A DNA stretch of 64,000 bases. Source: an uncultured Azospirillum sp. GTDB taxonomy: Bacteria > Pseudomonadota > Alphaproteobacteria > RF32 > CAG-239. The first letter of the stretch is position 1; each line of letters opens with the position of its first letter. The translations under genes and the position numbers were made by a program. Of the stretch, positions 52,020 to 61,125 are shown one piece after another. The stretch is from NCBI GenBank assembly GCA_947301965.1, contig CAMYUM010000006.1:1-64000 (forward strand), given 5' to 3'. Below the pieces are notes generated by a model. That model was not told the DNA's origin. It made no database searches and saw only the letters and a program-made list of their open reading frames with translations.

Positions 52020-52289
52020 TTACAGCATCATTTGTCCGAGTACTGCCAGAACAATGAAAATGATAATCGGTGCGCTTTCATATTCACCGAATTTGCGCCA
52101 TTTTTCCGGAAGAACTTCGGTAACTTTTTCATAAACCGGAGCAGTAAGTTTGCCGCAAAGTTCGACAACCTTTTTGGTTGTCTCATTCTTTGAAAGATCC
52201 GTAACTTTACAATTTTTGAGAACTTTAGCAATAATGTCAAACAAGACAATCAATGCGTAAATAATAAAAACTAATCCGACTAAACCCAT
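52020..52289 (-). CDS. YggT-like membrane protein
   Basis: 89 residues with an N-terminal span (GLVGLVFIIYALIVLFDII), a charged middle and a C-terminal span (APIIIFIVLAVLGQMML). KLTAPVYEKVTEVLPEKW followed by a hydrophobic PIIIF segment resembles the YggT repeat (P...P...D-x-SPI-F). The sequence is divergent, and the neighbouring yggU supports the call. AAGGAG precedes the ATG. Confidence 0.6.
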   Translation of the reverse strand: MGLVGLVFIIYALIVLFDIIAKVLKNCKVTDLSKNETTKKVVELCGKLTAPVYEKVTEVLPEKWRKFGEYESAPIIIFIVLAVLGQMML

Positions 52290-52386
52290 TTGATACTCCT
52301 TTTTATAAATTCGTGATTAATAATCTGTGTAAGATTATTATCTATTTTTTTTTAATTGTCCAGCCATTTATATGGCATGTTTACAG

Positions 52387-53466
52387 CTATCTGTCACGAG
52401 AGGCAGAAATATTTCTGAATCGCGCGGCTATAAAGGACTTAATATGTTTTTCGACGTTTGAATTAGCATCATGACGACGCAACCTCAATGCTAAAATACG
52501 GCTTTGTATATCATCCTTATTTTGGGCAGAGTTCCGCGTCTGACGCTCACGAAACTCTTCGCCGCGGCTACGTGATGCAGAATCGTTGTCTTTATCGTCC
52601 CAATGGAACAAAACAAATTCTTTCAACTTGTCCATAAAAGCAAAGCCATGGCGTTTGGGAGGATTTTTTGAGCGTTCATCATCCGGCTCATATTGTCCGT
52701 AAAAATAGTCATATTCTCCGTCAAGATCTTCATCATAGCCGCGAAACATACGTAATCTGCGCAATTCTGATTTCGGTAAATTCCAATATTGATCATGACG
52801 CTTAAACTCTTCAAGCATCAAGGCATATTGAGCAACCTTTTGAGGATCAAGCATATGAAGCATTTTTTCTTCCCGTTCGATCCTTTCGTCACTTTTGGTG
52901 CCGGTACTTTCTTTGATCGCATTACGGAGTTGGCGCAATTTTACCAACTTGTTGTAGATTTGATCATATTTTTGTCTTGCCTCCGGAAAAGTACTGTTTC
53001 TGTACAGGGCAAGACAGGTCATCAGCTCGGCTTCCCTTGTGTATGAGTTATCTATCCAATCATTACGTTCGCGCAAGTCTGCGTCGGTAACATAACCGTC
53101 GTTCATATGATGTAAAATATTCGCACAGTCCTCAAACCAGCTGAAATATTCCTGCTGTGAATTGGTTTGAGAATTTAACAGTTCAATTGATTCGGCAATT
53201 CTGAACTGCAAATCTTCAACCGGAACTTCCTGTTTGCCGATCTGAATGCGAGAGTTGTTGGGTGCCAAAACAAGCTCACGTGTTGTTTTCTGCACTTCAT
53301 CGTGTGACAAGTCGGGGTATTCGCGTTTTACGGCTTGGGACACAATCGCCCGCGGATTTGACAATTCCACACGATTGCCGTTTTGATTCAGCCGAATCGA
53401 CTGCAAATATGCAAGTCTGGCACGCTGACGTTTAATTATTTCTTCTTTAGAAGCGGTGCTGTCCAT
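52387..53466 (-). CDS. Uncharacterised charged cytoplasmic protein
   Basis: 359 residues, no recognised domain. The chain is soluble and highly charged, with long predicted helices (EIIKRQRARLAYLQSIRLNQ; KYDQIYNKLVKLRQLRNAI), an acidic patch (DEDLDGEYDYFYGQYEPDDE) and an Arg-rich C-terminal part (DIQSRILALRLRRHDANSN). AAGGAG precedes the ATG. It lies 23 bp after a TerB-fold gene on the same strand and is probably its partner. Confidence 0.7.
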   Translation of the reverse strand: MDSTASKEEIIKRQRARLAYLQSIRLNQNGNRVELSNPRAIVSQAVKREYPDLSHDEVQKTTRELVLAPNNSRIQIGKQEVPVEDLQFRIAESIELLNSQTNSQQEYFSWFEDCANILHHMNDGYVTDADLRERNDWIDNSYTREAELMTCLALYRNSTFPEARQKYDQIYNKLVKLRQLRNAIKESTGTKSDERIEREEKMLHMLDPQKVAQYALMLEEFKRHDQYWNLPKSELRRLRMFRGYDEDLDGEYDYFYGQYEPDDERSKNPPKRHGFAFMDKLKEFVLFHWDDKDNDSASRSRGEEFRERQTRNSAQNKDDIQSRILALRLRRHDANSNVEKHIKSFIAARFRNISASRDR

Positions 53467-53489
53467 AGATCGTCTCCTTATTCGAGATG

Positions 53490-53921
53490 TTATACCTCTT
53501 CAAAAATAACTTTTGCTTCTTCTGCCGAAATTATTCGGTCTATTACCCAATTGCTGATTTGTTCGATTTTTTCCAATTCAACACCCATAGCCTGACCTAT
53601 GCGCCCGATAAACAATGTTTCTTTGTCACTTAATTCATCATCGGCATGAGCAAGGAAGCAGAGTTCTTTAATCAGCTCCAGTGCCGCACGGCGGTTTTTT
53701 ATTTTAGAGACGGATTTAATTATCTCATCATCGCTTTCAAGCTTGAAGATCTCACTTATTCTTTCAGTCGGAACAGTATATTGTTCGGCCAAAGATTTTA
53801 TATAGGCTTTTTCGCTGTCATCAAACTTGCCGTCAATGGAAGCTAAGCGAGTAAACGCCTGAAGATAAGCAACCTTGGCGTCATCACTCATACTTAAGAT
53901 TGCATCAAATTGTCTGTCCAT
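53490..53921 (-). CDS. TerB-fold protein
   Basis: 143 residues with the all-helical TerB/tellurite-resistance fold. AFTRLASIDGKFDDSEKAYI and FLAHADDELSDKETLFIGRI are the two Asp-rich helix pairs of the family (D-G-x-x-D-D-x-E; A-D-D-E-L-S-x-x-E). A regulatory metal-binding role is possible; no other ter genes are nearby. ATG 53921 has GGAGG upstream, preferable to a longer in-frame start. First gene of a two-gene operon. Confidence 0.75.
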   Translation of the reverse strand: MDRQFDAILSMSDDAKVAYLQAFTRLASIDGKFDDSEKAYIKSLAEQYTVPTERISEIFKLESDDEIIKSVSKIKNRRAALELIKELCFLAHADDELSDKETLFIGRIGQAMGVELEKIEQISNWVIDRIISAEEAKVIFEEV

Positions 53922-54080
53922 TATTATCCTCCATGTTTTATCATCTTTATATATGATAACAAAACGGTATAAATTTCGCAACAAAAAACACAGAAGAAAA
54001 GCACTAAAAAATGCTTGAAAATAGCCGCAAATAGTCTAGTATGTTAAGATAATTTTAACTTTTTAAGGATGTTCATTGCC

Positions 54081-55406
54081 GTGAACTATTTTATCAAAAC
54101 TTTCGGTTGCCAGATGAATGTATATGATTCTGGGCGGATTGCCGATATTTTGGAAAATATGGGATATAAGGCCGCGTCAAAGATTGATGAAGCGGATTTA
54201 ATTATATTTAATACTTGTCATATCCGCGAAAAAGCTGCCGAAAAACTGTTCTCGGATTTGGGAAGAGCGGAAATAATAAAAAACGAGCGAGCCGAGCGCG
54301 GGCTTGAAACAATTATCGGTGTTGTCGGCTGTGTGGTTCAGGCCGAGAATGAACAGATTGCAACACGAGCTCCTTATGTTAACTTTGCAACCGGTCCCCT
54401 GACCTATCACCGAATTCCGGAAATTCTGCAACGAATTGCCCGCGGAAAAAATATTTGTATAATTGATACCGACTTTCCGGCAGAAAGTAAGTTTGATTTT
54501 TTGCCGCAAAACAAGTGTTCCGGCGGGTGTTCGTATTTGGCTATTCAAGAGGGGTGCAATAATTTTTGTACCTATTGCATTGTGCCTTACACAAGGGGGG
54601 TAGAAACTTCTCGTCCGGTCAAAGATGTGGTTGATGAAGCAAAACGTCTGGTTGAGGGCGGAACTTTAGAAATCAATCTGCTGGGGCAAAATGTTAATTC
54701 GTACCATGGGGAAGATACCAACGGCAAAGAACGCAGTCTGGCTTATTTGTTGAATAAATTGTCGGAAATCGACGGTTTAAAACGGTTGAGATACACAACA
54801 TCATATCCCGCAGATATGAACGATGAACTGATTGCCTGCCATAAAAATTTGAGCAAACTGATGCCCTACCTGCACCTTCCGCTCCAATCCGGTTCGGACA
54901 AGATTTTGAAAGCGATGAATCGTCGCCATACCAGCGGGCAATATTTGGATATTGTTGAAAAATTAAAAATTGCCAATCCTAAAATCGGTCTGTCATCAGA
55001 TTTTATCGTCGGTTTTCCGGGAGAAACCGACAAAGATTTTGAAGCTACCATGGATATGGTGGCAAAAGTCAATTATATTCAGGCATTTTCGTTTAAATAC
55101 AGCCGCCGGGCCGGTACTCCGGCTGCCGTATATCCGAACCAGGTGGCAGAAAAAGTTAAACAAGAACGTTTGGCAATCTTGCAAAATGATTTATTTTCAC
55201 GACAATTAAACTTTAATAAAGAATGTGTCGGTAAAATAATGCCGGTGCTGTTTGAAAGCAAAGGACGTAAAAACGGTGAAATTTTCGGTCGCACGCCTTA
55301 TATGCAGACTTTGGTAGCAAAGGCAGGAGATGAAAATTTGAATACGATTAAAAATGTTGAAATAATTTCCGGCGGAATGAATTCGCTGAATGGTGTAATA
55401 AAATAG
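54081..55406 (+). CDS. miaB: tRNA-2-methylthio-N6-dimethylallyladenosine synthase
   Basis: Radical-SAM methylthiotransferase modifying i6A37 in tRNAs. 441 residues: N-terminal UPF0004 domain (KTFGCQMNVYDSGRI, FNTCHIREKAAEKLF, VGCVVQAE), radical-SAM motif CNNFCTYC in QEGCNNFCTYCIVPYTRG, and a C-terminal TRAM domain (KIMPVLFESKGRKNGEIFGR). I prefer GTG 54081, just before the family N-terminus, with AAGGA 11 bases upstream; ATG 54069 overlaps that site. First gene of the conserved alphaproteobacterial block to trmB. Confidence 0.94.
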   Translation: MNYFIKTFGCQMNVYDSGRIADILENMGYKAASKIDEADLIIFNTCHIREKAAEKLFSDLGRAEIIKNERAERGLETIIGVVGCVVQAENEQIATRAPYVNFATGPLTYHRIPEILQRIARGKNICIIDTDFPAESKFDFLPQNKCSGGCSYLAIQEGCNNFCTYCIVPYTRGVETSRPVKDVVDEAKRLVEGGTLEINLLGQNVNSYHGEDTNGKERSLAYLLNKLSEIDGLKRLRYTTSYPADMNDELIACHKNLSKLMPYLHLPLQSGSDKILKAMNRRHTSGQYLDIVEKLKIANPKIGLSSDFIVGFPGETDKDFEATMDMVAKVNYIQAFSFKYSRRAGTPAAVYPNQVAEKVKQERLAILQNDLFSRQLNFNKECVGKIMPVLFESKGRKNGEIFGRTPYMQTLVAKAGDENLNTIKNVEIISGGMNSLNGVIK

Positions 55407-55419
55407 AAGGCAATAAATT

Positions 55420-56379
55420 ATGGCAGAAATAGAATTTGAACTCTTTAACAACCAGTTTCTTCAACAACTCGTCGGTGTAAACGATGAAAATCTTAAAATT
55501 ATTGAAGAAGCACTTAAGGTAGAAATAGCGACTTTCGGTAATCATGTAAAAATTAAGGGAAGCGATAAAAACTGTAAAAATGCCAAAGAGGCAATTGATG
55601 CGCTATATTCAAAAGCCAGTCGCGGAATTGATATCGGAATACAAGAGGTGAAAGCCGCAGTCAGAATGAGCGGAGCTGATTTGCCGGATAAAAAGAATGT
55701 GGACCTCAACAACATTGTTTTAAAGACCAAAAAGCGCCATATTTATCCGCGCTCACAAAATCAGGCCAAGTATATCTTGGAAATGATGGATAACGAGTTG
55801 GTGTTCGGTTTGGGACCGGCCGGTACGGGTAAAACTTATTTGGCGGTTGCTTTGGCCGTATCTATGATGTTGGAGGGTTCAATTGATAAAATTATCCTCT
55901 CTCGTCCGGCAGTAGAAGCCGGTGAAAATCTGGGCTTTTTACCGGGTGATCTCAAAGAAAAAGTTGATCCTTATCTGCGTCCTTTGTATGATGCTTTGTA
56001 TGAGATGTTGCCGGCAGAACAGGTTGATAAAAAATTGGCCGCCGGAGAAATTGAAATTGCACCTTTGGCGTTTATGCGCGGGCGCACATTGTCCAACGCT
56101 TTCGTTATTTTGGACGAGGCACAAAATACCACTCCGATGCAGATGAAAATGTTTTTAACCCGTTTGGGTGAAAACTCCCGCATGGTGGTAAACGGCGACT
56201 TGAGTCAGGTCGATTTGCCGAGAGGCACGGTTTCAGGTTTGAAAGATGCTTTGGCTACATTAAAAAATATTAAAGGCATAACCTCGGTTACTTTCGGTGC
56301 AGAAGATGTGGTTCGCCACGGTTTGGTTTCTAAAATTGTCTGCGCTTATGAAAAGAGAAGCAAGGAAGAGCATGATTAA
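55420..56379 (+). CDS. phoH: PhoH-like ATPase
   Basis: 319 residues. A small N-terminal KH-like region is followed by a P-loop ATPase with GLGPAGTGKTYLAVALA near residue 130, SRPAVEAGENLGFLPGDL, AFMRGRTLSNAFVILDEAQN (Walker B) and NGDLSQVDLPRG. It is thought to act in RNA metabolism with YbeY, whose gene follows with an 8 bp overlap. The ATG is 13 bp after miaB. Confidence 0.94.
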   Translation: MAEIEFELFNNQFLQQLVGVNDENLKIIEEALKVEIATFGNHVKIKGSDKNCKNAKEAIDALYSKASRGIDIGIQEVKAAVRMSGADLPDKKNVDLNNIVLKTKKRHIYPRSQNQAKYILEMMDNELVFGLGPAGTGKTYLAVALAVSMMLEGSIDKIILSRPAVEAGENLGFLPGDLKEKVDPYLRPLYDALYEMLPAEQVDKKLAAGEIEIAPLAFMRGRTLSNAFVILDEAQNTTPMQMKMFLTRLGENSRMVVNGDLSQVDLPRGTVSGLKDALATLKNIKGITSVTFGAEDVVRHGLVSKIVCAYEKRSKEEHD

Positions 56380-56884
56380 AACACAGCTTAATATTGATAT
56401 TGCCGATGACGGCTGGCTTAAAAAATTGCCCGAGGCAAAAAAATTATCGGCACAGGTGTTTGATAAAGTTATATCAACTCTCAATCCCGAATGGTTGAGC
56501 GATAAAAAAAACGTTATCATCAATTTGTCGTTAAATAATGATGAGGAGATCCGACTGCTAAACGCCGAATTCAGACAACTTGATAAGCCGACCAATGTTT
56601 TGTCGTTCGCTAATCTTGATGATGAGGAATTTGAAGCCTATTTGGAACGAAATGATGAAATTGAACTCGGCGATATTATTATAGCCTTGGAAACAATGGT
56701 GAAACAGAGCAAGAATCAAGAAATCAGTTTTCGTGACCATTACTGCCATATCCTTATCCACGGAATTTTGCATCTGCTCGGATATGATCACATGGAAGCC
56801 GAAGAGGCCAAAGAAATGGAAAGCGAAGAGATTAAGCTGCTTAAACTTTTTAATATTGAAAATCCCTATGAGGAAAGAGAGTAA
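56372..56884 (+). CDS. ybeY: Endoribonuclease YbeY
   Basis: 170-residue zinc-dependent RNase needed for 16S rRNA maturation and ribosome quality control. The zinc motif is HILIHGILHLLGYDHMEAEE (three His). Upstream lie RLLNAEFRQLDKPTNVLSF and ELGDIIIALETM. ATG 56372 overlaps the phoH stop by 8 bp with AAGGAAG before it; longer in-frame starts lie inside phoH and are unlikely. Confidence 0.95.
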   Translation: MIKTQLNIDIADDGWLKKLPEAKKLSAQVFDKVISTLNPEWLSDKKNVIINLSLNNDEEIRLLNAEFRQLDKPTNVLSFANLDDEEFEAYLERNDEIELGDIIIALETMVKQSKNQEISFRDHYCHILIHGILHLLGYDHMEAEEAKEMESEEIKLLKLFNIENPYEERE

Positions 56885-56887
56885 GAT

Positions 56888-57772
56888 ATGAGTGATGATA
56901 ACCAAAGTCACAATTTTTATGATTATTTGAAAAATATTTTTGCCCCTAAGGAAGAAGATGTCCGCGAAACAATCGAAGATATGATTGAAGAAGCCGTTGA
57001 TGATACCGGACACGATGAGTTTAGTGAACATGAGCAACAGTTGTTGAGTAATGTTTTGGGTATTAAAGACAAAAAGGTTTGCCGCGTAATGGTGCCGCGG
57101 GCGGATATTATTGCATTCCAAAAAGACGGAACCGTCGAAGATCTGGCAAAATTAATGGTTGAGAAAGGTCACTCAAGAATTCCGATTTATGGTGAATCAA
57201 TAGATGATATTCTCGGCGTTTTGCATATTATAGATTTGGCGACCTGTTTGCTGAAAGGTCAGGATAAAATGCCGGTTTCTCAAATAGAATACAACCCGAT
57301 TAAACTGGCATCTCAAGATGATTTCGTACTTGATCTGTTGAAAGAAATGCAACAGGGAAAAACTCATATGGCGGCGGTTGTTGACGATTACGGCGGAGTT
57401 TGCGGTTTGGTTACAATCGAAGATCTGTTGGAAGAGATTGTCGGTGATATTGAAGACGAATATGATCTGGAAGAGAATCATATCATAACCCTGCAGGGAC
57501 AAGGGGCTTTTGTTGCTGATGCCAAGGCATATCTTGATGAAGTTCGCGAAGTTACGGGCTTGTCACTCGGTGAAGAAGCCGAAGAAGAAAATGAAGTCGA
57601 TACCATCGGAGGATATGTTTTTGAGTTGGCACAACGTATTCCTAATCGCGGAGAGGTTATTGAGGGACCTGACGGTATCAAGTTTAAAATTTTAGACGTT
57701 GATCCGAGCCGAATTAAAAAAATTATGATTATTTTGCCAAACAAAAATGAGGCTGTCGCAGTAAATGAATAA
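56888..57772 (+). CDS. corC: CorC/HlyC family CBS-pair protein
   Basis: 294 residues of the soluble CorC type. After an acidic N-terminal region (DMIEEAVDDTGHDEFSEHEQ) come two CBS domains (CRVMVPRADIIAFQKDGTVE; KMPVSQIEYNPIKLASQDDF), the DDYGGVCGLVTIEDLLEEIVGDI signature in parts, and a CorC_HlyC transporter-associated domain. It is linked to Mg2+/Co2+ efflux in enterobacteria, and in this operon its ancestral partner is lnt. It overlaps lnt by 8 bp. Confidence 0.92.
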   Translation: MSDDNQSHNFYDYLKNIFAPKEEDVRETIEDMIEEAVDDTGHDEFSEHEQQLLSNVLGIKDKKVCRVMVPRADIIAFQKDGTVEDLAKLMVEKGHSRIPIYGESIDDILGVLHIIDLATCLLKGQDKMPVSQIEYNPIKLASQDDFVLDLLKEMQQGKTHMAAVVDDYGGVCGLVTIEDLLEEIVGDIEDEYDLEENHIITLQGQGAFVADAKAYLDEVREVTGLSLGEEAEEENEVDTIGGYVFELAQRIPNRGEVIEGPDGIKFKILDVDPSRIKKIMIILPNKNEAVAVNE

Positions 57773-59288
57773 ATCGTGGCTGCAATATAAAAAAACTATC
57801 TCCATCCTACTCGGTGTCGGTGCAACTTGGGCAATGCCTCCGCATTATCAAGTATGGATTTTGTTTATTTGTTTCGGATGGCTGATGAATATGCTGACTA
57901 AAGCGACAAGCGCAAAACAGGTCTTTGCTTTGGGATATTGGTTCGGGTTCGGTTTTTTTGCCATAGGATTTTCGTGGGTTGCAAATGCCTTGGCAATTGA
58001 TATAAAAAGTTTTTGGTGGTTAATACCGATTGCTTTGTCTGCATCGGGAGCCTTTTTCGGTATTTTTGTTGCCGTTCCGGCTTTGGTCAGTTACTTCTTC
58101 AGGGGAATTTGGGCTAAAATTATCGTTTTCTCGGTTCTGTGGGGATTGGGAGAATGGTTGAGGTCGTTTTTATTAACCGGTTTTCCGTGGAATTTGCTCG
58201 GTTCCGCATTGGCTTTTGATTATAGATTGTTGCAATGGGCGTCAATACTCGGAACATATGGTCTGTCGGTTATCGTCATGCTGATTGTGACTATTCCCGT
58301 TGCGGCAATAAAAGGTTCAAAAACAAATATTTTAATTGCCACATTGGTTGAAATCGTTTTGTTATCGGGAATAATCGGATTTGGTCTGTACAGAACCAAC
58401 GCGCTTGATAATAATGAGCTGTCAGACCTAAAAATAAGGTTGGTACAGCCCAGTATTCCGCAGAGCATGAAATGGGATTTCGGGGAGTTGGAACACAATT
58501 TTGCCGATTATATAGAAATGTCACAATCAGCAGGGTTTGAAACCATTGATGCCGTAATCTGGGGAGAAACGGCAAGCACTTTCCCTCTCGCCTTGGACAG
58601 AACACATTTTTATCAGGTTTTGCCGGCTGTTCCCGATGACGGTTTTTTGATTACCGGCAGTATTGATTATTATCCCGCTGACGATGACCGATGGTTGCCG
58701 ATTAATGCCGGATTAGTATTACGTCACGGTAAAGGTATTGTGGACTCTTATGCAAAATCCCATTTAGTGCCGTTCGGCGAATATATTCCGTTCAGAAAAT
58801 TTATTCCGGCAAAGTTGCGCCCCATAACCAAAGTTATTGCTGATTTTAGAGCCGGTCACGGGGTAAAGACCATTCATACCGACAAATTGCCGCCATTCGG
58901 AATTTTAATTTGCTACGAGATAATTTTTCCGCATCAGGTAGCAAACGCCAAAGACCGACCGCAATGGCTTATAAACTTGACCAATGACGGTTGGTACGGC
59001 AAAAGTTCCGGACCGTATCAACATTTGGTTACGGCTCAACTGCGGGCCGTCGAAGAGGGACTGACTGTTGTCAGAGCTGCCAATTCCGGAATTTCGGCAT
59101 TAATATCCCGCAATGGAAAAATTCTGGCTTCAATTGCTTTGCACAAAAGAGGAATTTTGGATATTGTGCTGCCCAAACAGCTTGATGTCGGCACTCTTTA
59201 TTCCCAATACGGCAATCTGATATTCGGGATTATGGCAGCATTGTTACTGGTTTTGGCCGTTTATTTTTCAAGGCTGCAAAAATCATAA
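57765..59288 (+). CDS. lnt: Apolipoprotein N-acyltransferase
   Basis: Adds the third acyl chain to lipoproteins at the inner membrane. 507 residues with about six N-terminal spans and a nitrilase-like domain. The triad is visible: Glu in VIWGETASTFPLALD, Lys in DSYAKSHLVPFGEYIPF, Cys in FGILICYEIIFP. The C-terminus returns to a membrane span. The ATG overlaps the corC stop (AATGAATAA). Confidence 0.95.
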   Translation: MNKSWLQYKKTISILLGVGATWAMPPHYQVWILFICFGWLMNMLTKATSAKQVFALGYWFGFGFFAIGFSWVANALAIDIKSFWWLIPIALSASGAFFGIFVAVPALVSYFFRGIWAKIIVFSVLWGLGEWLRSFLLTGFPWNLLGSALAFDYRLLQWASILGTYGLSVIVMLIVTIPVAAIKGSKTNILIATLVEIVLLSGIIGFGLYRTNALDNNELSDLKIRLVQPSIPQSMKWDFGELEHNFADYIEMSQSAGFETIDAVIWGETASTFPLALDRTHFYQVLPAVPDDGFLITGSIDYYPADDDRWLPINAGLVLRHGKGIVDSYAKSHLVPFGEYIPFRKFIPAKLRPITKVIADFRAGHGVKTIHTDKLPPFGILICYEIIFPHQVANAKDRPQWLINLTNDGWYGKSSGPYQHLVTAQLRAVEEGLTVVRAANSGISALISRNGKILASIALHKRGILDIVLPKQLDVGTLYSQYGNLIFGIMAALLLVLAVYFSRLQKS

Positions 59289-59343
59289 TTCATAACGTGC
59301 TTATATTACAAAATTCTGATATACAATGTTATTACAAAACATG

Positions 59344-59372
59344 TTGACAATACTACTAAAAGTAGTAATTTA
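59344..59372 (+). promoter_or_regulatory. Promoter with embedded palindrome upstream of the HTH regulator
   Basis: TTGACA at 59344-59349 is followed by TACTACT-AAA-AGTAGTA (59351-59367), a perfect 7-base inverted repeat occupying the spacer, then TAATTT as a possible -10. This is a typical place for a repressor operator, perhaps for the XRE protein encoded next. Confidence 0.65.
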
Positions 59373-59403
59373 ATTGTATTGTGTGTTGTTGGAGATGAAT
59401 AAT

Positions 59404-59904
59404 ATGGCATTGCAAAAATCAAAAAAATCAAGCCGCGGACGTACTCCGAACGGTCAGCCGAATCCGATTGACATTCATGTCGGTAATCGCATTCGCTTGC
59501 GTCGTAGCATTTTGGGGTGGAGCCAGGAAAAATTGGCCAATATGTTGGGCTTAACTTTTCAGCAGGTGCAGAAATATGAACGCGGAAGCAATCGCGTAGG
59601 TGCAAGCCGCCTGTGGGATATCGGTAATGTTATGAATGTTCCGATTAATTTCTTTTTTGAAGACATGGATAAAAATGTGGCATCGCAAAGTCCTCGCGTG
59701 TTCAGCGCGCCCGAATCTGATGTCTTAAAACTTGAAGAAATATCCGAAGATATTGATATGGACCCGATGAAAAGACAAGAAACACTGGAGCTGGTTAAGG
59801 CTTATTATAAAATCAATAATCGTAAAACAGCAAAAATTTTGTTTGATCTTATAATTGCTTTGTCAAAATCTACGGCGATGATAAAGACACCGGATAAAAA
59901 ATAG
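59404..59904 (+). CDS. XRE-family HTH transcriptional regulator
   Basis: 166 residues. A Cro/CI-type helix-turn-helix covers residues 20-80: IDIHVGNRIRLRRSILGWSQ, EKLANMLGLTFQQVQKYERG, and RVGASRLWDIGNVMNVPINF. A C-terminal acidic and helical part follows (KRQETLELVKAYYKINNRKT). It is the regulator conserved between lnt and metK in alphaproteobacteria; its target there is not clear to me. ATG 59404 has GGAG nine bases upstream. The promoter palindrome suggests autoregulation. Confidence 0.9.
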   Translation: MALQKSKKSSRGRTPNGQPNPIDIHVGNRIRLRRSILGWSQEKLANMLGLTFQQVQKYERGSNRVGASRLWDIGNVMNVPINFFFEDMDKNVASQSPRVFSAPESDVLKLEEISEDIDMDPMKRQETLELVKAYYKINNRKTAKILFDLIIALSKSTAMIKTPDKK

Positions 59905-59929
59905 AGCTCTGATTGTAAAAATTAAAAAT

Positions 59930-59957
59930 AAAGCTGGCATTTTTTAATGTCAGCTTT
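59930..59957 (+). terminator. Terminator-like hairpin before metK
   Basis: AAAGCTGGCATT and AATGTCAGCTTT pair with one G-T wobble around a T-rich loop, followed by a short AT-rich stretch. It lies between the HTH gene and metK, 26 bases before the metK ATG. I see no SAM-riboswitch consensus around it. Confidence 0.65.
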
Positions 59958-59982
59958 TATTATGCCTGTTAAGGAGATAAAA

Positions 59983-61125
59983 ATGACTTATTTGTTTACA
60001 AGTGAGGCTGTTTCTAACGGTCACCCCGACAAGATTTGCGATCAGATATCTGATGCAATTGTTGATTTGTGTTTATCCGATAACCCTGATGCTCATACTG
60101 CTATTGAGGTCTTGGCTACAACCAACCGTGTTATCGTTGCCGGTGAAACATTGGGTGCAGACGGCGTATCTGCCGATATGATAGAAAGCGCCTTGAGAAA
60201 GGTTATAAAGAACATAGGTTATGAACAGAGCGGATTTGATTGGCGTAAGGTTGAGGTTACTAACCTGCTCCATCGGCAATCAGCAAATATTGCAGAAGGA
60301 ATACAGGACTTTGGTGCCGGTGACCAGGGAATTATGTTCGGATATGCCAAGCGTGAGTTCGGGTTTGAAACAGAGTTTATGCCTTTGGCCGCGTTTTTGG
60401 CCAACAAGTTGCTGATGGATTTAAGCAATGCAAAAATTGACGGGTTGCTGCCCGATGCCAAAAGTCAGATAACAATTGAATATAATGATGCGGGACATGC
60501 CGTCGCCGTCAAAAAAATCGTGCTTTCAACCCAGCACCGAGACGATTTGCCGTTGGAAAAAGTACGTGAAATCGTACGTGATTTTATAATCAAAAATATT
60601 CCGCACGAACTTAAACCCGAACGAGCAGAAATGTTGATTAATCCCGCCGGAAAATTTGTTATCGGCGGTCCTGACGGTGATGCCGGACTGACCGGGCGCA
60701 AGATTGTGGTTGATACATACGGCGGAGCCGCACCGCATGGAGGCGGAGCCTTTTCGGGCAAAGACCCGAGCAAGGTTGACCGTTCGGCGGCTTACATGCT
60801 ACGTTGGTTGGCAAAGAATATTGTTGCCGCCGATTTGGCTGACGAATGCTTGTTGCAGGTTTCATACGCAATCGGTAAAGCCGAACCGTTATCTTTGTTT
60901 ATTGACTGCAAAGGTACGGAAAAGACCGATAAGAGCAGAATATATGACTTTATAAGTAAAAATATTGATTTGACCCCGAAAGGAATTATCAAAACTCTGC
61001 AACTGAAACGGCCTATTTATCTGCCGACCGCGGCATATGGGCATTTTGGTCGAAAATGGGATAATGAAGGTCATTTCTGTTGGGAAAAAACAAATTTGGT
61101 TGAGGATTTGCAACAATGCAAATAG
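59983..61125 (+). CDS. metK: S-adenosylmethionine synthetase
   Basis: Makes SAM from ATP and methionine. 380 residues: LFTSEAVSNGHPDKICDQIS at the N-terminus, GAGDQGIMFGYA, GGPDGDAGLTGRKIVVDTYG with GGAAPHGGGAFSGKDPSKVD, the phosphate-binding region of the family. ATG 59983 is set by AAGGAG; the longer in-frame ATG starts inside the hairpin. It overlaps trmB by 10 bp, so SAM synthesis and a SAM-using tRNA methylase are coupled. Confidence 0.97.
   Translation: MTYLFTSEAVSNGHPDKICDQISDAIVDLCLSDNPDAHTAIEVLATTNRVIVAGETLGADGVSADMIESALRKVIKNIGYEQSGFDWRKVEVTNLLHRQSANIAEGIQDFGAGDQGIMFGYAKREFGFETEFMPLAAFLANKLLMDLSNAKIDGLLPDAKSQITIEYNDAGHAVAVKKIVLSTQHRDDLPLEKVREIVRDFIIKNIPHELKPERAEMLINPAGKFVIGGPDGDAGLTGRKIVVDTYGGAAPHGGGAFSGKDPSKVDRSAAYMLRWLAKNIVAADLADECLLQVSYAIGKAEPLSLFIDCKGTEKTDKSRIYDFISKNIDLTPKGIIKTLQLKRPIYLPTAAYGHFGRKWDNEGHFCWEKTNLVEDLQQCK

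Noticed and set aside
53490-53921. Tellurite-resistance operon
   Set aside because: Only one TerB-fold gene is present, without terACDEZ. TerB folds occur in many unrelated contexts.
59930-59982. SAM riboswitch before metK
   Set aside because: Only a simple hairpin is visible; no SAM-I, SAM-II or SAM-V type consensus could be matched. A terminator of the HTH gene explains it.
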